A DNA stretch of 34,985 bases from an uncultured Prevotellaceae bacterium. GTDB lineage: Bacteria; Bacteroidota; Bacteroidia; Bacteroidales; Muribaculaceae. The translations under genes were made by a program, and so were the position numbers. The stretch lies in contig CAMVPC010000029.1 in the NCBI GenBank assembly GCA_947169265.1, positions 1-34,985 of the forward strand, written 5' to 3'. Shown one piece after another: positions 7,961 to 16,052 of the stretch; position 1 is the first letter of the stretch; every line of letters starts with the position of its first letter. The notes beneath the pieces were generated by a model. It was not told where the DNA came from, did no database searches, and was given only the letters and a program-made list of their open reading frames with translations.

Positions 7961-7987
7961 TGAGCGGTGAGCCTACAACACGCAACT

Positions 7988-8779
7988 ATGAGAAAGATTG
8001 ACACCGCCGACGAGCTGCGAAGGGTGCAAATGGACATCCTCGATGCCGTGGCGCGCTACTGCGACAGCCAGGGCATTGTGTATTCGCTCTCGAGCGGCAC
8101 CCTGCTGGGCGCCGTGAGGCACGGCGGCTACATTCCCTGGGACGATGACATCGACCTGTACATGCCTCGCGAGAGCTACGACCGCTTCGTGAGCGGTTTC
8201 CACGACGAAAACGGCACCTACGCTGTGCTCAAGCCCGGCGACGACAAGCGCTACTATTACACCTTTGCCAAGGTCGTCGACACACGCACCACGCTCGTCG
8301 AGGACGAAGTAGCCGGTTTCGAGATAGGCATCTACCTCGACATTTTCCCCATCGACGGCGTGCCCCAAGACGAGGCGGCGCGCGAACGCCTTTTCAAGCG
8401 CAAGAAACTGCTCCACAAGATTCGCCGATGCAAGGTGGCGCGTTCCAATCCGCTCCACTCCACCCTCGCCTATTGGTGCTACCGCTTGCTGCCCGTGAGC
8501 GTCAAAGCCATTGAGCGACGCATCGACCGACTCGTGCGCGCCAACCCCTCCAGCCCACTCATGTGCAACCTCACCGAGGCCGGCCCGTCATGCCCCAGCG
8601 CCGCCTTCCCGGCCGCCTGCTTCGCCTCAACGGTCGACCTCGCCTTTGAGGGAAAAGCTTACAAGGCCATGACAGGTTACCGGCAATACCTTGAGCTCAC
8701 TTATGGTGACTACATGACCCTCCCTCCCGAGGACCAGCGAGTGCGCCACCACTTCACCGCCTACTGGAACGAGCTTTAA
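7988..8779 (+). CDS. LicD-family phosphotransferase
   Basis: This 263-residue protein has the LicD nucleotidyltransferase-fold signature: SGTLLGAVRHGGYIPWDDDI (residues 36-55), then DLYMPRESYDRF. Family members transfer phosphocholine or other phosphoalcohols from a CDP-activated donor to cell-surface glycans. WDDDID (51-56) supplies the metal-binding aspartates. A GTG at 7967 would add seven residues, but ATG 7988 (MRKIDTADELRRVQ) matches the usual family opening. It lies 27 bp after lepA and is probably co-transcribed with it. No glycan cluster surrounds it. The only candidate maker of a CDP donor in this window is the LicC-like fusion gene about 8.4 kb downstream. A terminator follows. Confidence 0.9.
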   Translation: MRKIDTADELRRVQMDILDAVARYCDSQGIVYSLSSGTLLGAVRHGGYIPWDDDIDLYMPRESYDRFVSGFHDENGTYAVLKPGDDKRYYYTFAKVVDTRTTLVEDEVAGFEIGIYLDIFPIDGVPQDEAARERLFKRKKLLHKIRRCKVARSNPLHSTLAYWCYRLLPVSVKAIERRIDRLVRANPSSPLMCNLTEAGPSCPSAAFPAACFASTVDLAFEGKAYKAMTGYRQYLELTYGDYMTLPPEDQRVRHHFTAYWNEL

Positions 8780-8790
8780 AGCGCCACCTT

Positions 8791-8825
8791 ACCATTGAGC
8801 CGACATCGGTTCAATGGTTGTTTTT
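8791..8825 (+). terminator. Rho-independent terminator after the LicD gene
   Basis: ACCATTGAGCCGA (8791-8803) pairs with TCGGTTCAATGGT (8806-8818) with a single G-U. TGTTTTTA follows. The T tract is only on the plus strand, so it serves the rightward transcript. It also lies between the converging licD-like and rodA genes. Confidence 0.85.
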
Positions 8826-10296
8826 ACCAGTTGCCGTAATCGGCGCGCGAGGCGTCGATGCGTAACAGAATGAAAAGCAGGAAAGTGAATCCCCACAGCG
8901 ACGAGCCGCCATAACTAAAGAACGGCAACGGGATGCCGATGACCGGACATAGTCCTATCACCATGCCCACATTGACGGCCAGGTGGAAGATGAGTATTGA
9001 GGCCACACAATAGGCATACACGCGCCCGAAGGCCGTGTGCTGCCGCTCGGCAATGTGCATGACACGCAGGATGAGGGCCAGGAAGAGCCCCAGCACCACG
9101 ACACAACCAATGAAGCCCTCTTCCTCGCCGATGGTACAAAAGATAAAGTCGGTGTGCTGCTCGGGTACGAATTTGAGCTTAGTTTGGGTGCCATTAAGAA
9201 AACCATTGCCCATAATGCCGCCTGAGCCGATGGCAATCTTGGCCTGGTTCACGTTATAGCCGGTGAACTTGGGGTCGTCGACGATGCCCAAGGTAACCTT
9301 GATGCGCTTCTGCTGGTGGTCCTGCAGCACATTGTTGAACGCGTAGTTGACACTGAACATAAACACAATGCTCGCCAGGGCCCAAATAACCGTAGTGAGC
9401 ACCTTGCGCAAGTCGTCGTGGAACATGGCGATGAGCAGGTAGATGACCGAGGCGCCTATCGTCAGCCCGAAGAAGAGGTAACCGTTAACATTCACGCCCA
9501 ACGCTATCAATCCCCATGCCAGCAGCCCACACCCGAGGTACCCCAACAGCACGTTGCGCCCCAGGATAAACGAGCGGCAATAGAACAGGAGCATGGCCAC
9601 AATGAGGGCCATGATGATAATGAACACAATGAATATACCCAGCTCGATGCCCATGATAGCGGTGGCGGCAAACTTGAGCACAAGCACAAAATAGACGATG
9701 GCGCACAAGGCGGCAAAGAGCACGAAACCGCTCATTCCCTCGCGATAAAGCACAAAAATGAGCGACGTGTAGACCAACGCCGATCCTGTCTCACGCTCAA
9801 GGATGATACACAAAATGGGCAACAAGATGATTGTACCCGCGATGGCATAGCTCTTGAAGTCCTTGAGCTGGAAGCCGTAAGTGCTGAACAATTTGGCCAA
9901 CGCCAGCGCCGTCGCGGTCTTGGCAAACTCGGCCGGCTGCATGCTCACCGGGCCAAAGGTGAGCCACGAACGGGAACCCTTGATGTCGGGCGCCACAAAG
10001 GCCGTGATTATCAGCAACAATATCATTGCGGCATAGATGGGATAGGCGTAAGCCTCGTAGAGTCGCCGATCGATGAGCAGCAAGCTGAATCCAATCACAA
10101 ACGAGAGGCCAATCCACAAGAACTGCTTGCCCGAGAACTCATCGAGGCTAAACATACTGCTCGACCGCTCGTAGTTGTAGGTGGCGGCGTAGATGCTCAC
10201 GGCGCCGGCAATCACAAGGATGGCATAGAGTACCACCGTGAGCCAGTCGACTTGCCTGAGCAAGGATTTATTCTCATTGTCATTCCTTAGTTCCAT
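8824..10296 (-). CDS. rodA: Rod-shape SEDS peptidoglycan glycosyltransferase
   Basis: This 490-residue polytopic protein of the FtsW/RodA/SpoVE family polymerises lipid II into glycan strands for cell elongation, together with PBP2. The open frame continues 37 codons upstream, but ATG 10296 (MELRNDNENKSLLRQVDWLTVVLY) is the right start. The extra residues are Pro/Ala/Arg-rich and lie within the mrdA coding sequence. Visible are multiple TM helices, the family motif GSRSWLTFGPVSMQPAEFAK (about residues 113-132), and near the C-terminus the PVIGIPLPFFSYGGSSLWG signature. A QAKIAIGSGGIMGNGFLNGTQ loop lies in the extracytoplasmic region, as expected. The start overlaps the end of mrdA by 17 bp, so the two are coupled. 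Confidence 0.95.
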   Translation of the reverse strand: MELRNDNENKSLLRQVDWLTVVLYAILVIAGAVSIYAATYNYERSSSMFSLDEFSGKQFLWIGLSFVIGFSLLLIDRRLYEAYAYPIYAAMILLLIITAFVAPDIKGSRSWLTFGPVSMQPAEFAKTATALALAKLFSTYGFQLKDFKSYAIAGTIILLPILCIILERETGSALVYTSLIFVLYREGMSGFVLFAALCAIVYFVLVLKFAATAIMGIELGIFIVFIIIMALIVAMLLFYCRSFILGRNVLLGYLGCGLLAWGLIALGVNVNGYLFFGLTIGASVIYLLIAMFHDDLRKVLTTVIWALASIVFMFSVNYAFNNVLQDHQQKRIKVTLGIVDDPKFTGYNVNQAKIAIGSGGIMGNGFLNGTQTKLKFVPEQHTDFIFCTIGEEEGFIGCVVVLGLFLALILRVMHIAERQHTAFGRVYAYCVASILIFHLAVNVGMVIGLCPVIGIPLPFFSYGGSSLWGFTFLLFILLRIDASRADYGNW

Positions 10297-12283
10297 GGCC
10301 GGTTTGTATTTGAGGATTGGGAACAGTAGCGGCCTCGCCGCGGGGTGCCGCGGGAGCAGTGGCGCCGGGCGTGCCGCCGGCGGGTTTCGTGGCGGCATTG
10401 CCGCCACGCGAAATCTCGGTGGTGGGCATGGTCGAACTTCGCGTCATCGTCCAGGTGGCGGCCATAGCATTGGCGCGCGACTGGAGTCCGGGCGAGTCGC
10501 CGTTGAGGTAACGCTCAATCATTAAAGCGCCGATGGGGACACCGAACGAGGCGCCAAAGCCGGCGTTCTCGACAAAGACGCAAATGGCGATTTTGGGGTC
10601 GTTCATGGGTGCAAAACCCATGAAAACCGAGTGGTCCTTGCCGTGGGGGTTCTGGGCGGTTCCCGTTTTGCCACACACTTCCAGCCCCGGGATATTGGCC
10701 TTGCGGCAAGTGCCGCCGGTAACAGCCATGCGCATACCCTCAACGATAGGCCTATAATAAGAGGTATCGACCATCGTATAGTGGCGTTCGGTGAAACGCT
10801 TGAGAATACCTTCGCCCACGATCTCTTTCACCACGTGGGGCGTGTAGAAGTAGCCGCGGTTGGCGATTGTGGCGCTCAAGTTGGCGATTTGGAGCGGCGT
10901 GGCGAGGATTTCGCCCTGCCCGATGGAGATAGAAATAATCGAGAGCGCGCTCCACTGGTCTTTACCGCGCATTTTGTCGTAATAGTTCACGTTAGGGATG
11001 AACCCGCGGCTTTCGCCCGGCAAGTCAATGTCGAGACGGTAGCCGTAACCCATCGACACCATGTAGCGTTTCCATAGGTCGAAGGCTTGGGCCGTCGAGC
11101 CATATTTGCTCTTGTTGTCGAGCATGCGCTTGAGGCCCCAGCAAAAATAGGCGTTACACGACGTTTGCAGCGCCGGCTTGAGCGCTATGGGCGAGCCGTG
11201 ACCGTGGCAACCCACTTTCATGCCGCCAAAGTGGAAACCGCGAGCGCACGGGAAGGTGGTGCTCAGGTCCACGACACCTTCCTGCAGGAAGATGAGGCCC
11301 TGCGTTGGCTTGAAGGTGGATCCGGGCGGATAAGCGGCCTGGATGGAGCGGTCAAAGAGCGGCTTGTTCTTGTCGGTGCTCAGCAGGGCGTAGTTCTTGC
11401 CGCGCTCCTTGCCCACGAGCAACGCCGGGTCGTAGTTGGGACTGGTGACCAGCGCGAGCACCTCGCCCGTCTTGGGCTCGATGGCGACGATAGCCCCGAT
11501 TTTGTGTTCCATGAGATGCTCGCCAAACTGCTGCAGCTCAATGTCGATGCTCAGTTTGAGGTCGTTGCCTGCGATAGGGGCCACGTCCATGGCGCCGTCT
11601 TTGTAGCGTCCCTTGATTTTTCCCACGGCGTCGCGAAAAAGGATTTCCTTTCCCTTGCGTCCGCGCAGCCACCGCTCGTAGCTTTTCTCCACACCCAAGT
11701 CGCCGGTATAGTCGCCCGGTGCGTAGTATCCCGCCGAATCGCGTTCCAAGTCGCGGTCGTTGACCTCGCGTATATTACCCAGGATATTGGCTCCCACATG
11801 GTAGTTATATTGCCTGATGATGCGTTGCACGATGTAAAAGCCGGGATATTTGTAGAGCTTTTCCTGGATGCGCCCGTAGTCGTCGGGCGTGAGGTGCTGC
11901 ATGAGCGTCTGCTGGGTGTAGAGCGAGTAGTTGCGGTTAGTGCGCTTATCGTTGAGTTTGGTCCACTTGTCGTCAAATTCCCGGCGACTCATGCGCAACG
12001 TGGCGCACAGGTCCACCGTGTCGAACGGCTCAACGTCCATGGGCACAAAAACCAGGTCATAGACCGGCTCGTTGTAAACCACGAGGCTGTCGTTGCGGTC
12101 GTAAATTTGGCCGCGCGACGGGTAGGACGAGCGGTAGAGCAAGGCGTTGTTTTGCGCGCTGTCTTTATATTGCGCGTCGGCCACCTGCAGGTTGAAAAGC
12201 CTGAAGACATAGATGGCCACAATGACGACAATGAAGCCGCCAATGACATACTTGCGTTTCTCTAAGTTATAGTCTTTCCTCAC
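10280..12283 (-). CDS. mrdA: Penicillin-binding protein 2, elongasome transpeptidase
   Basis: This 667-residue class B PBP cross-links peptidoglycan in the elongation complex with RodA. It has a short cytosolic start and one TM helix (about 11-30). The PBP dimer/pedestal domain comes next, then the transpeptidase domain. That domain has AYPPGSTFKPTQ with nucleophile Ser322 and Lys325, the SCN triad Ser-X-Asn (QTSCNAYF), and CGKTGTAQNPHG as the KTG box. The start is GTG at 12283 (RKDYNLEKRKYVIGGF follows), overlapping mreD by 17 bp. The C-terminus carries a low-complexity Ala/Pro/Gly-rich tail of about 60 residues beyond the catalytic domain, of unknown function. This tail overlaps the rodA start. 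Confidence 0.95.
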   Translation of the reverse strand: MRKDYNLEKRKYVIGGFIVVIVAIYVFRLFNLQVADAQYKDSAQNNALLYRSSYPSRGQIYDRNDSLVVYNEPVYDLVFVPMDVEPFDTVDLCATLRMSRREFDDKWTKLNDKRTNRNYSLYTQQTLMQHLTPDDYGRIQEKLYKYPGFYIVQRIIRQYNYHVGANILGNIREVNDRDLERDSAGYYAPGDYTGDLGVEKSYERWLRGRKGKEILFRDAVGKIKGRYKDGAMDVAPIAGNDLKLSIDIELQQFGEHLMEHKIGAIVAIEPKTGEVLALVTSPNYDPALLVGKERGKNYALLSTDKNKPLFDRSIQAAYPPGSTFKPTQGLIFLQEGVVDLSTTFPCARGFHFGGMKVGCHGHGSPIALKPALQTSCNAYFCWGLKRMLDNKSKYGSTAQAFDLWKRYMVSMGYGYRLDIDLPGESRGFIPNVNYYDKMRGKDQWSALSIISISIGQGEILATPLQIANLSATIANRGYFYTPHVVKEIVGEGILKRFTERHYTMVDTSYYRPIVEGMRMAVTGGTCRKANIPGLEVCGKTGTAQNPHGKDHSVFMGFAPMNDPKIAICVFVENAGFGASFGVPIGALMIERYLNGDSPGLQSRANAMAATWTMTRSSTMPTTEISRGGNAATKPAGGTPGATAPAAPRGEAATVPNPQIQTGHGTKE

Positions 12284-12788
12284 TTTTGCGACTTAATAGT
12301 GAATCGGTGGCCATGAGCAATAGCATTGACAGCGCGCTGCTCGCGCCAATGCGGAGCAACGTCAACGGCAAGTCGCGAAGCGTGAACGCCTGAATCAGGA
12401 AGAGCATTGTGCAATAAGCGAGGGTGAGCGTGGCCATGTATTTGAAATAGGCGCCCACGCCCATCGTGTCGCTGCCGGGCAACGGGTTGGTCTGGTCGTC
12501 GTCCTCACGCACCACATAGAGGTAAAACACCGGGCGCCGCATCACCGCCAGCAACGTGCACGAGAGCGCGTTCATGCCGGCCGTGTTGCTGAAAGTGTCC
12601 ACCGCAAGCCCCATGAAGAAAGCGATGGTGATGACCCAGCTGGTGTGCAGGTTGATGGGCAACCGCAGCAACAGGTAGATAAAAACAATGGGCATGGCAA
12701 CGTTCCACAAGGCGATTTTACTGCCTATGAGCTGTACCAGCAGCAGTGCTATCGCGAGCAGGACGAAGTGAATTACTGTTTTTGCCAT
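12267..12788 (-). CDS. mreD: Rod shape-determining protein MreD
   Basis: This 173-residue hydrophobic protein lies between mreC and mrdA, the canonical place of MreD. It has about five predicted TM helices, beginning with IHFVLLAIALLLVQLIG and including PIVFIYLLLRLPI and ALSMLLLMATD. The motif WVITIAFFMGLAVDTFSNTAGMNAL matches the conserved MreD segment with an intramembrane aspartate. MreD links MreC to the membrane elongation complex. The length and divergence are usual for Bacteroidota MreD proteins, which are hard to find by similarity alone, so gene order is part of the evidence. Confidence 0.9.
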   Translation of the reverse strand: MAKTVIHFVLLAIALLLVQLIGSKIALWNVAMPIVFIYLLLRLPINLHTSWVITIAFFMGLAVDTFSNTAGMNALSCTLLAVMRRPVFYLYVVREDDDQTNPLPGSDTMGVGAYFKYMATLTLAYCTMLFLIQAFTLRDLPLTLLRIGASSALSMLLLMATDSLLSRKSEERL

Positions 12789-12817
12789 GACGTTTATTTA
12801 TCGTTTAACTATCGTTG

Positions 12818-13678
12818 TTATCGGTCAAGCGGGGTTTCGATGTGGTCCTCGCGGCGCACGCTGTCGAGCTCGGCACGCGACCTATTGTCAATCACCCTAA
12901 CCATGTCGAGCCGCGAGAAATCGGTCGAGAGTTTCACGCGCAACGACGTGAAGTTGTCGCTCGCATTCTGCTCTTTGCCTTCGACGATGCCCACCACGAC
13001 ACCCTCAGGGAAAATCGAGGAATATCCACTCGTGATGACAGTGTCGCCCTTGTGATACTCGCCGTGCTTGGGCAGTTCCTGCAGCAGGGCATGGCGCACG
13101 CTTTTACCGTCCCATGTCATCGTACCGGGATAGTCGCTGCCCTTGATTTTGCACGAGAGTTTCATCTCGGGGTTGAGCATCGAGATGACGCGCGAGGCGT
13201 GCGGCCCCACTACACCCACAATGCCCACCACGCCGTTGTGGCTCACGACACCGGTTTGCGGCTTGATGCCGTCGCTGCTGCCACGGTTGATGGTGATATA
13301 GTTGTAAGGCTCGCTCACGCTGTTGCTTATCACGCGTGCCATGACATAGTCAAATTGACTCAACACCTGAGCTGAAGCCAGCGTACTGTCGGGCAGCTTT
13401 GTCATGAGGTCGGCCAGGCGTGCGCGTGTCGCGATAAGCTCCATCTCGAGCTGGGCGTTGCGGGCCTCAAGCTCGTCGTTTGTCTCACGCAAGTGAAAGT
13501 AACCGGTCACGTTGCTATACCCCTCGAGCAGGGTAGCCGTGACGCTATTGGCGCTGGTGAGATAAACGCTTTGCTGGTAGGGGTTACGCTTGAACAACAG
13601 CCAGCAGCTCGCAATCACAAAGAAAGTGAAAACGAACCACGCGCTGTGTTTGATGAGAAAGTTGAGCAGGTTGTTCAT
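12818..13678 (-). CDS. mreC: Rod shape-determining protein MreC
   Basis: This 286-residue protein has one N-terminal TM helix (about 12-28). A coiled-coil stretch follows (about 65-100: LRETNDELEARNAQLEMEL). The periplasmic double beta-barrel MreC domain (about 110-270) includes ITINRGSSDGIKPQTGVVS, GVVGIVGVVGPHASRVISML and the GDTVITSGYSSIFPEGVVVG signature. MreC scaffolds PBP2 activation outside the membrane. It is the second gene of the shape operon, 50 bp after mreB and 29 bp before mreD. The C-terminal acidic/basic tail after residue 265 is not conserved and is probably unstructured. Confidence 0.95.
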   Translation of the reverse strand: MNNLLNFLIKHSAWFVFTFFVIASCWLLFKRNPYQQSVYLTSANSVTATLLEGYSNVTGYFHLRETNDELEARNAQLEMELIATRARLADLMTKLPDSTLASAQVLSQFDYVMARVISNSVSEPYNYITINRGSSDGIKPQTGVVSHNGVVGIVGVVGPHASRVISMLNPEMKLSCKIKGSDYPGTMTWDGKSVRHALLQELPKHGEYHKGDTVITSGYSSIFPEGVVVGIVEGKEQNASDNFTSLRVKLSTDFSRLDMVRVIDNRSRAELDSVRREDHIETPLDR

Positions 13679-13728
13679 CGCTTTTTGCCCTTCTTTTTCA
13701 ACGGCGCCACGCCCCTCTCGGGCGGGTG

Positions 13729-14748
13729 TTAACGCTTAAGGAACTTAAAGCGCTTGATGTTTTTCAGTGCCACTCCCGTTCCCTTGGCCACGGCGTGAAG
13801 CGGGTCTTCGGCCACGTGGAACTGGATGCCGATCTTGTCGGTGAGGCGCTTGTCGAGACCACGCAGCAAAGCGCCGCCACCGGCAAGGTAGACGCCGTTC
13901 TTGACAATGTCGGCATAGAGCTCGGGAGGAGTCTGCTCAAGGGCGCTGAGCACAGCGGCCTCGATTTTGCTTATCGACTTCTCGATGCTGTGGCAAATCT
14001 CCTGGTAGCTCACGGGCACTTCCATGGGGAGGGCCGTCATTTGGTTGGGACCGTGAACGACATAGTCCTCGGGCGGCTCGTCGAGCTCGGTAAGGGCGCT
14101 ACCCACGTTAATTTTGATGAGCTCGGCGGTGCGCTCGCCCACCTTGACGTTGTGCACGCGGCGCATGTGCTCCTGAATATCCTCGGTGAGGTCGTCGCCA
14201 GCGATGCGGATGCTTTTGTTGCTCACGATACCGCCCAGCGAAATAACGGCAATCTCGGTGGTTCCGCCACCTATGTCAACAATCATGTTGCCCTCAGGCG
14301 CCAGCACGTCGAGGCCGATACCCAGGGCGGCCGCCATGGGTTCGTAAATCATGTACACGTCGCGGCCGCCGGCGTGCTCGCTCGAGTCGCGCACGGCGCG
14401 AATCTCGACCTCGGTCGAGCCCGAGGGTATACACACCACCATGCGCAACGAGGGCGAGAACCAGTGGTTCTTTTGGCTCACTTTCTTGATCATGCCGCGA
14501 ATCATGAGCTCGGCGGCGTTGAAGTCGGCGATGACACCGTCGCGCAACGGGCGCACGGTCTTGATGCCTTCGTGCACCTTACCGCGCATCTCTCGTGCAG
14601 TTTCTCCCACGGCGATAAGTCGTCCGGTTTTGGTGTCGAGTGCCACAACGCTCGGCTCGTCAATCACTATCTTGTCGTTGTGGATAATGATAGTGTTGGC
14701 TGTTCCCAGGTCAACAGCTATTTCTTGGGTGAATGAGAAAAGTCCCAT
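13729..14748 (-). CDS. mreB: Actin-like rod shape-determining protein MreB
   Basis: This 339-residue bacterial actin forms membrane-bound filaments that orient peptidoglycan synthesis. It has the phosphate 1 loop AVDLGTANTII (residues 11-21), the phosphate 2 loop IVDIGGGTTEIAVISLGG, and the adenosine motif VYLAGGGALLRGLDKRL. The start MGLFSFTQEIA has the amphipathic N-terminal segment used for membrane binding. The length is typical. It is the first gene of mreB-mreC-mreD-mrdA-rodA, with the promoter about 75 bp upstream. Confidence 0.98.
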   Translation of the reverse strand: MGLFSFTQEIAVDLGTANTIIIHNDKIVIDEPSVVALDTKTGRLIAVGETAREMRGKVHEGIKTVRPLRDGVIADFNAAELMIRGMIKKVSQKNHWFSPSLRMVVCIPSGSTEVEIRAVRDSSEHAGGRDVYMIYEPMAAALGIGLDVLAPEGNMIVDIGGGTTEIAVISLGGIVSNKSIRIAGDDLTEDIQEHMRRVHNVKVGERTAELIKINVGSALTELDEPPEDYVVHGPNQMTALPMEVPVSYQEICHSIEKSISKIEAAVLSALEQTPPELYADIVKNGVYLAGGGALLRGLDKRLTDKIGIQFHVAEDPLHAVAKGTGVALKNIKRFKFLKR

Positions 14749-14822
14749 AGTCAGTTATTTCTTTTATTAAATTACTATCATTTTTAATGGGCCCCTGGTA
14801 CCGGACCAAGGGTTTTAGCCTG

Positions 14823-14855
14823 CAAAATTATTAAAAAATGCTCACTTGTGACACA
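14823..14855 (-). promoter_or_regulatory. mreB: Candidate promoter of the mre operon
   Basis: CAAAATTA (14823-14830) on the plus strand is a full -7 element on the minus strand (TAATTTTG). An imperfect CACA (TGTG on the minus strand) lies 21 bp further on at 14852-14855. The start would be near 14816, giving a leader of roughly 70 nt. Confidence 0.55.
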
Positions 14856-15078
14856 ATTTCGACAATTAATATTAAATCTTTTTTTGTTTTTAACATATCG
14901 ACCTGCGGAGAGGGCTTGCTCATCAATCCGCAAAACGCGCACGCGGCAAATGTCAAAACCCCGCCCGCACGGGTGGCGGTCGTCACAGGTCGGGCGGCAA
15001 CAAGCTGAAAATAGGGCTAAAAACGCGATTGTTGAAAAAATGTGTCGAAAACTTAGACGCTGTATCGTGAAAAATGAC

Positions 15079-15086
15079 TACTTTTG
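15079..15086 (+). promoter_or_regulatory. Candidate -7 element of the ptb-buk operon
   Basis: TACTTTTG matches TAnnTTTG exactly and lies 41 bp before the ptb ATG. No good TTTG element is seen at the expected 19-21 bp upstream distance. The promoter may therefore depend on an activator, or may be weak. Confidence 0.45.
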
Positions 15087-15126
15087 TGGTGCCAACTAAA
15101 TTAATTACCCAAAAAACTAATTTTTA

Positions 15127-16044
15127 ATGAAAACTGACAAACGATTGGAAATGCTTGTCGAAAGGGCTCGCGCCGGACGCCGCCTCAAGGTGGCCGTGGC
15201 ATGGCCTGCCGACAAATCGACGCTTAACGCCGTGGCTCAAGCCGTCGACAACGGCATTATCGACGCCATCATGATTGGATGCGCCGACAAGGTAAAGGAA
15301 ACAATGCAAAAAGCTATCGAGGACGGACGCGTGACCCTGCTCGACGTCGAATCGCCCGCCGAGGCCGCCCAAAAGGCTGTAGAGGTCGTGCGCCAAGGCG
15401 ACGCCCAGCTGCTCATGAAGGGCCTGGTGAGCACCGATGTGGTGCTGCGCGCCGTGCTCAACAAGGAAACCGGCCTTCTCGACCCGGGCAATGTGCTTAC
15501 CCACATCAGCATCGGCGACATCCCCACCTATAACAAACTGCTGTGCTTCGGCGACGTGGCCGTGATGCCCAGCCCCAACCTGACGCAACGCGAGGCGCAG
15601 CTGCGCTACATGCTCGACATGTGCCGCTCACTGGGCATCGAGGAGCCGCGCGTGTCGCTCGTACACTGCAGCGAGCACGTGGACGCACGCCACTTCCCGT
15701 GCACTGTCGACTATGTGGAGCTCGTCAAGCGCGCTAAGGAAGGTGAATTCGGGCCCTGCATCGTCGATGGTCCGCTCGACGTGAAAACGTCGTGCTGCCT
15801 CGAGGCCGCCGTCACCAAGGGCATCGACTCGCCCCTGCAAGGCCAGGCCGACGCGCTCATCTTCCCCGAGATTGAGAGCGGCAACTCGTTCTACAAGACG
15901 GTGACCCTCTTTGCCGGCGCCACCATCGCCTGTGTGGTGCTGGGCGCCCGCGTGCCCCTCGTGGTATCGTCGCGCGGCGATGACGAGATGACAAAATATT
16001 ACAGTATCGCGGCCGCTTGCTGCGCGGCAAAGAAAGGAGCGTGA
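15127..16044 (+). CDS. ptb: Phosphate butyryltransferase
   Basis: This 305-residue member of the phosphate acetyl/butyryltransferase family transfers an acyl group from acyl-CoA to phosphate. Visible features are KVAVAWPADKSTLNAV near the start, LLMKGLVSTDVVLRAVLNKETG, and the C-terminal segment LIFPEIESGNSFYKTVTLFAGA. VPLVVSSRGDDEMTKYYSIAAAC closes the protein. The length of about 300 residues and the immediate buk neighbour favour butyryl/branched-chain acyl specificity over phosphotransacetylase. With butyrate kinase it gives ATP from butyryl-, isobutyryl- or isovaleryl-CoA. The ATG follows an AT-rich leader. buk starts 8 bp after the stop, so the two genes form one operon. Confidence 0.92.
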   Translation: MKTDKRLEMLVERARAGRRLKVAVAWPADKSTLNAVAQAVDNGIIDAIMIGCADKVKETMQKAIEDGRVTLLDVESPAEAAQKAVEVVRQGDAQLLMKGLVSTDVVLRAVLNKETGLLDPGNVLTHISIGDIPTYNKLLCFGDVAVMPSPNLTQREAQLRYMLDMCRSLGIEEPRVSLVHCSEHVDARHFPCTVDYVELVKRAKEGEFGPCIVDGPLDVKTSCCLEAAVTKGIDSPLQGQADALIFPEIESGNSFYKTVTLFAGATIACVVLGARVPLVVSSRGDDEMTKYYSIAAACCAAKKGA

Positions 16045-16052
16045 GGAAGACT

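Larger units (their letters stand above)
14749..15126. other. Intergenic region between mreB and ptb
   Basis: This 378-bp stretch between divergent operons contains the mreB promoter at its left and a -7-type element for ptb at its right. The centre holds a GC-rich island (about 14930-15000) inside AT-rich flanks. CCGCCCG (14961-14967) there can pair with CGGGCGG (14991-14997) across a 23-nt loop. On the minus strand the hairpin is followed by GTTTTGAC, a weak terminator-like ending. A plus-strand frame of 83 codons (14848-15099) has an Arg-rich, gene-unlike composition, and I do not call it. A small RNA is possible but unproven. Confidence 0.5.

Noticed and set aside
9316-10290. Long plus-strand open frames opposite rodA, mrdA and mreB (also 11087-12265 and 13726-14736)
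   Set aside because: All are antisense shadows of well-recognised shape genes, with compositions unlike real proteins and no start signals.
14848-15099. An 83-codon plus-strand frame between mreB and ptb
   Set aside because: It starts inside the mre promoter region, is Arg/Cys-rich, and overlaps hairpins and the ptb -7 element. No sign of selection is visible.
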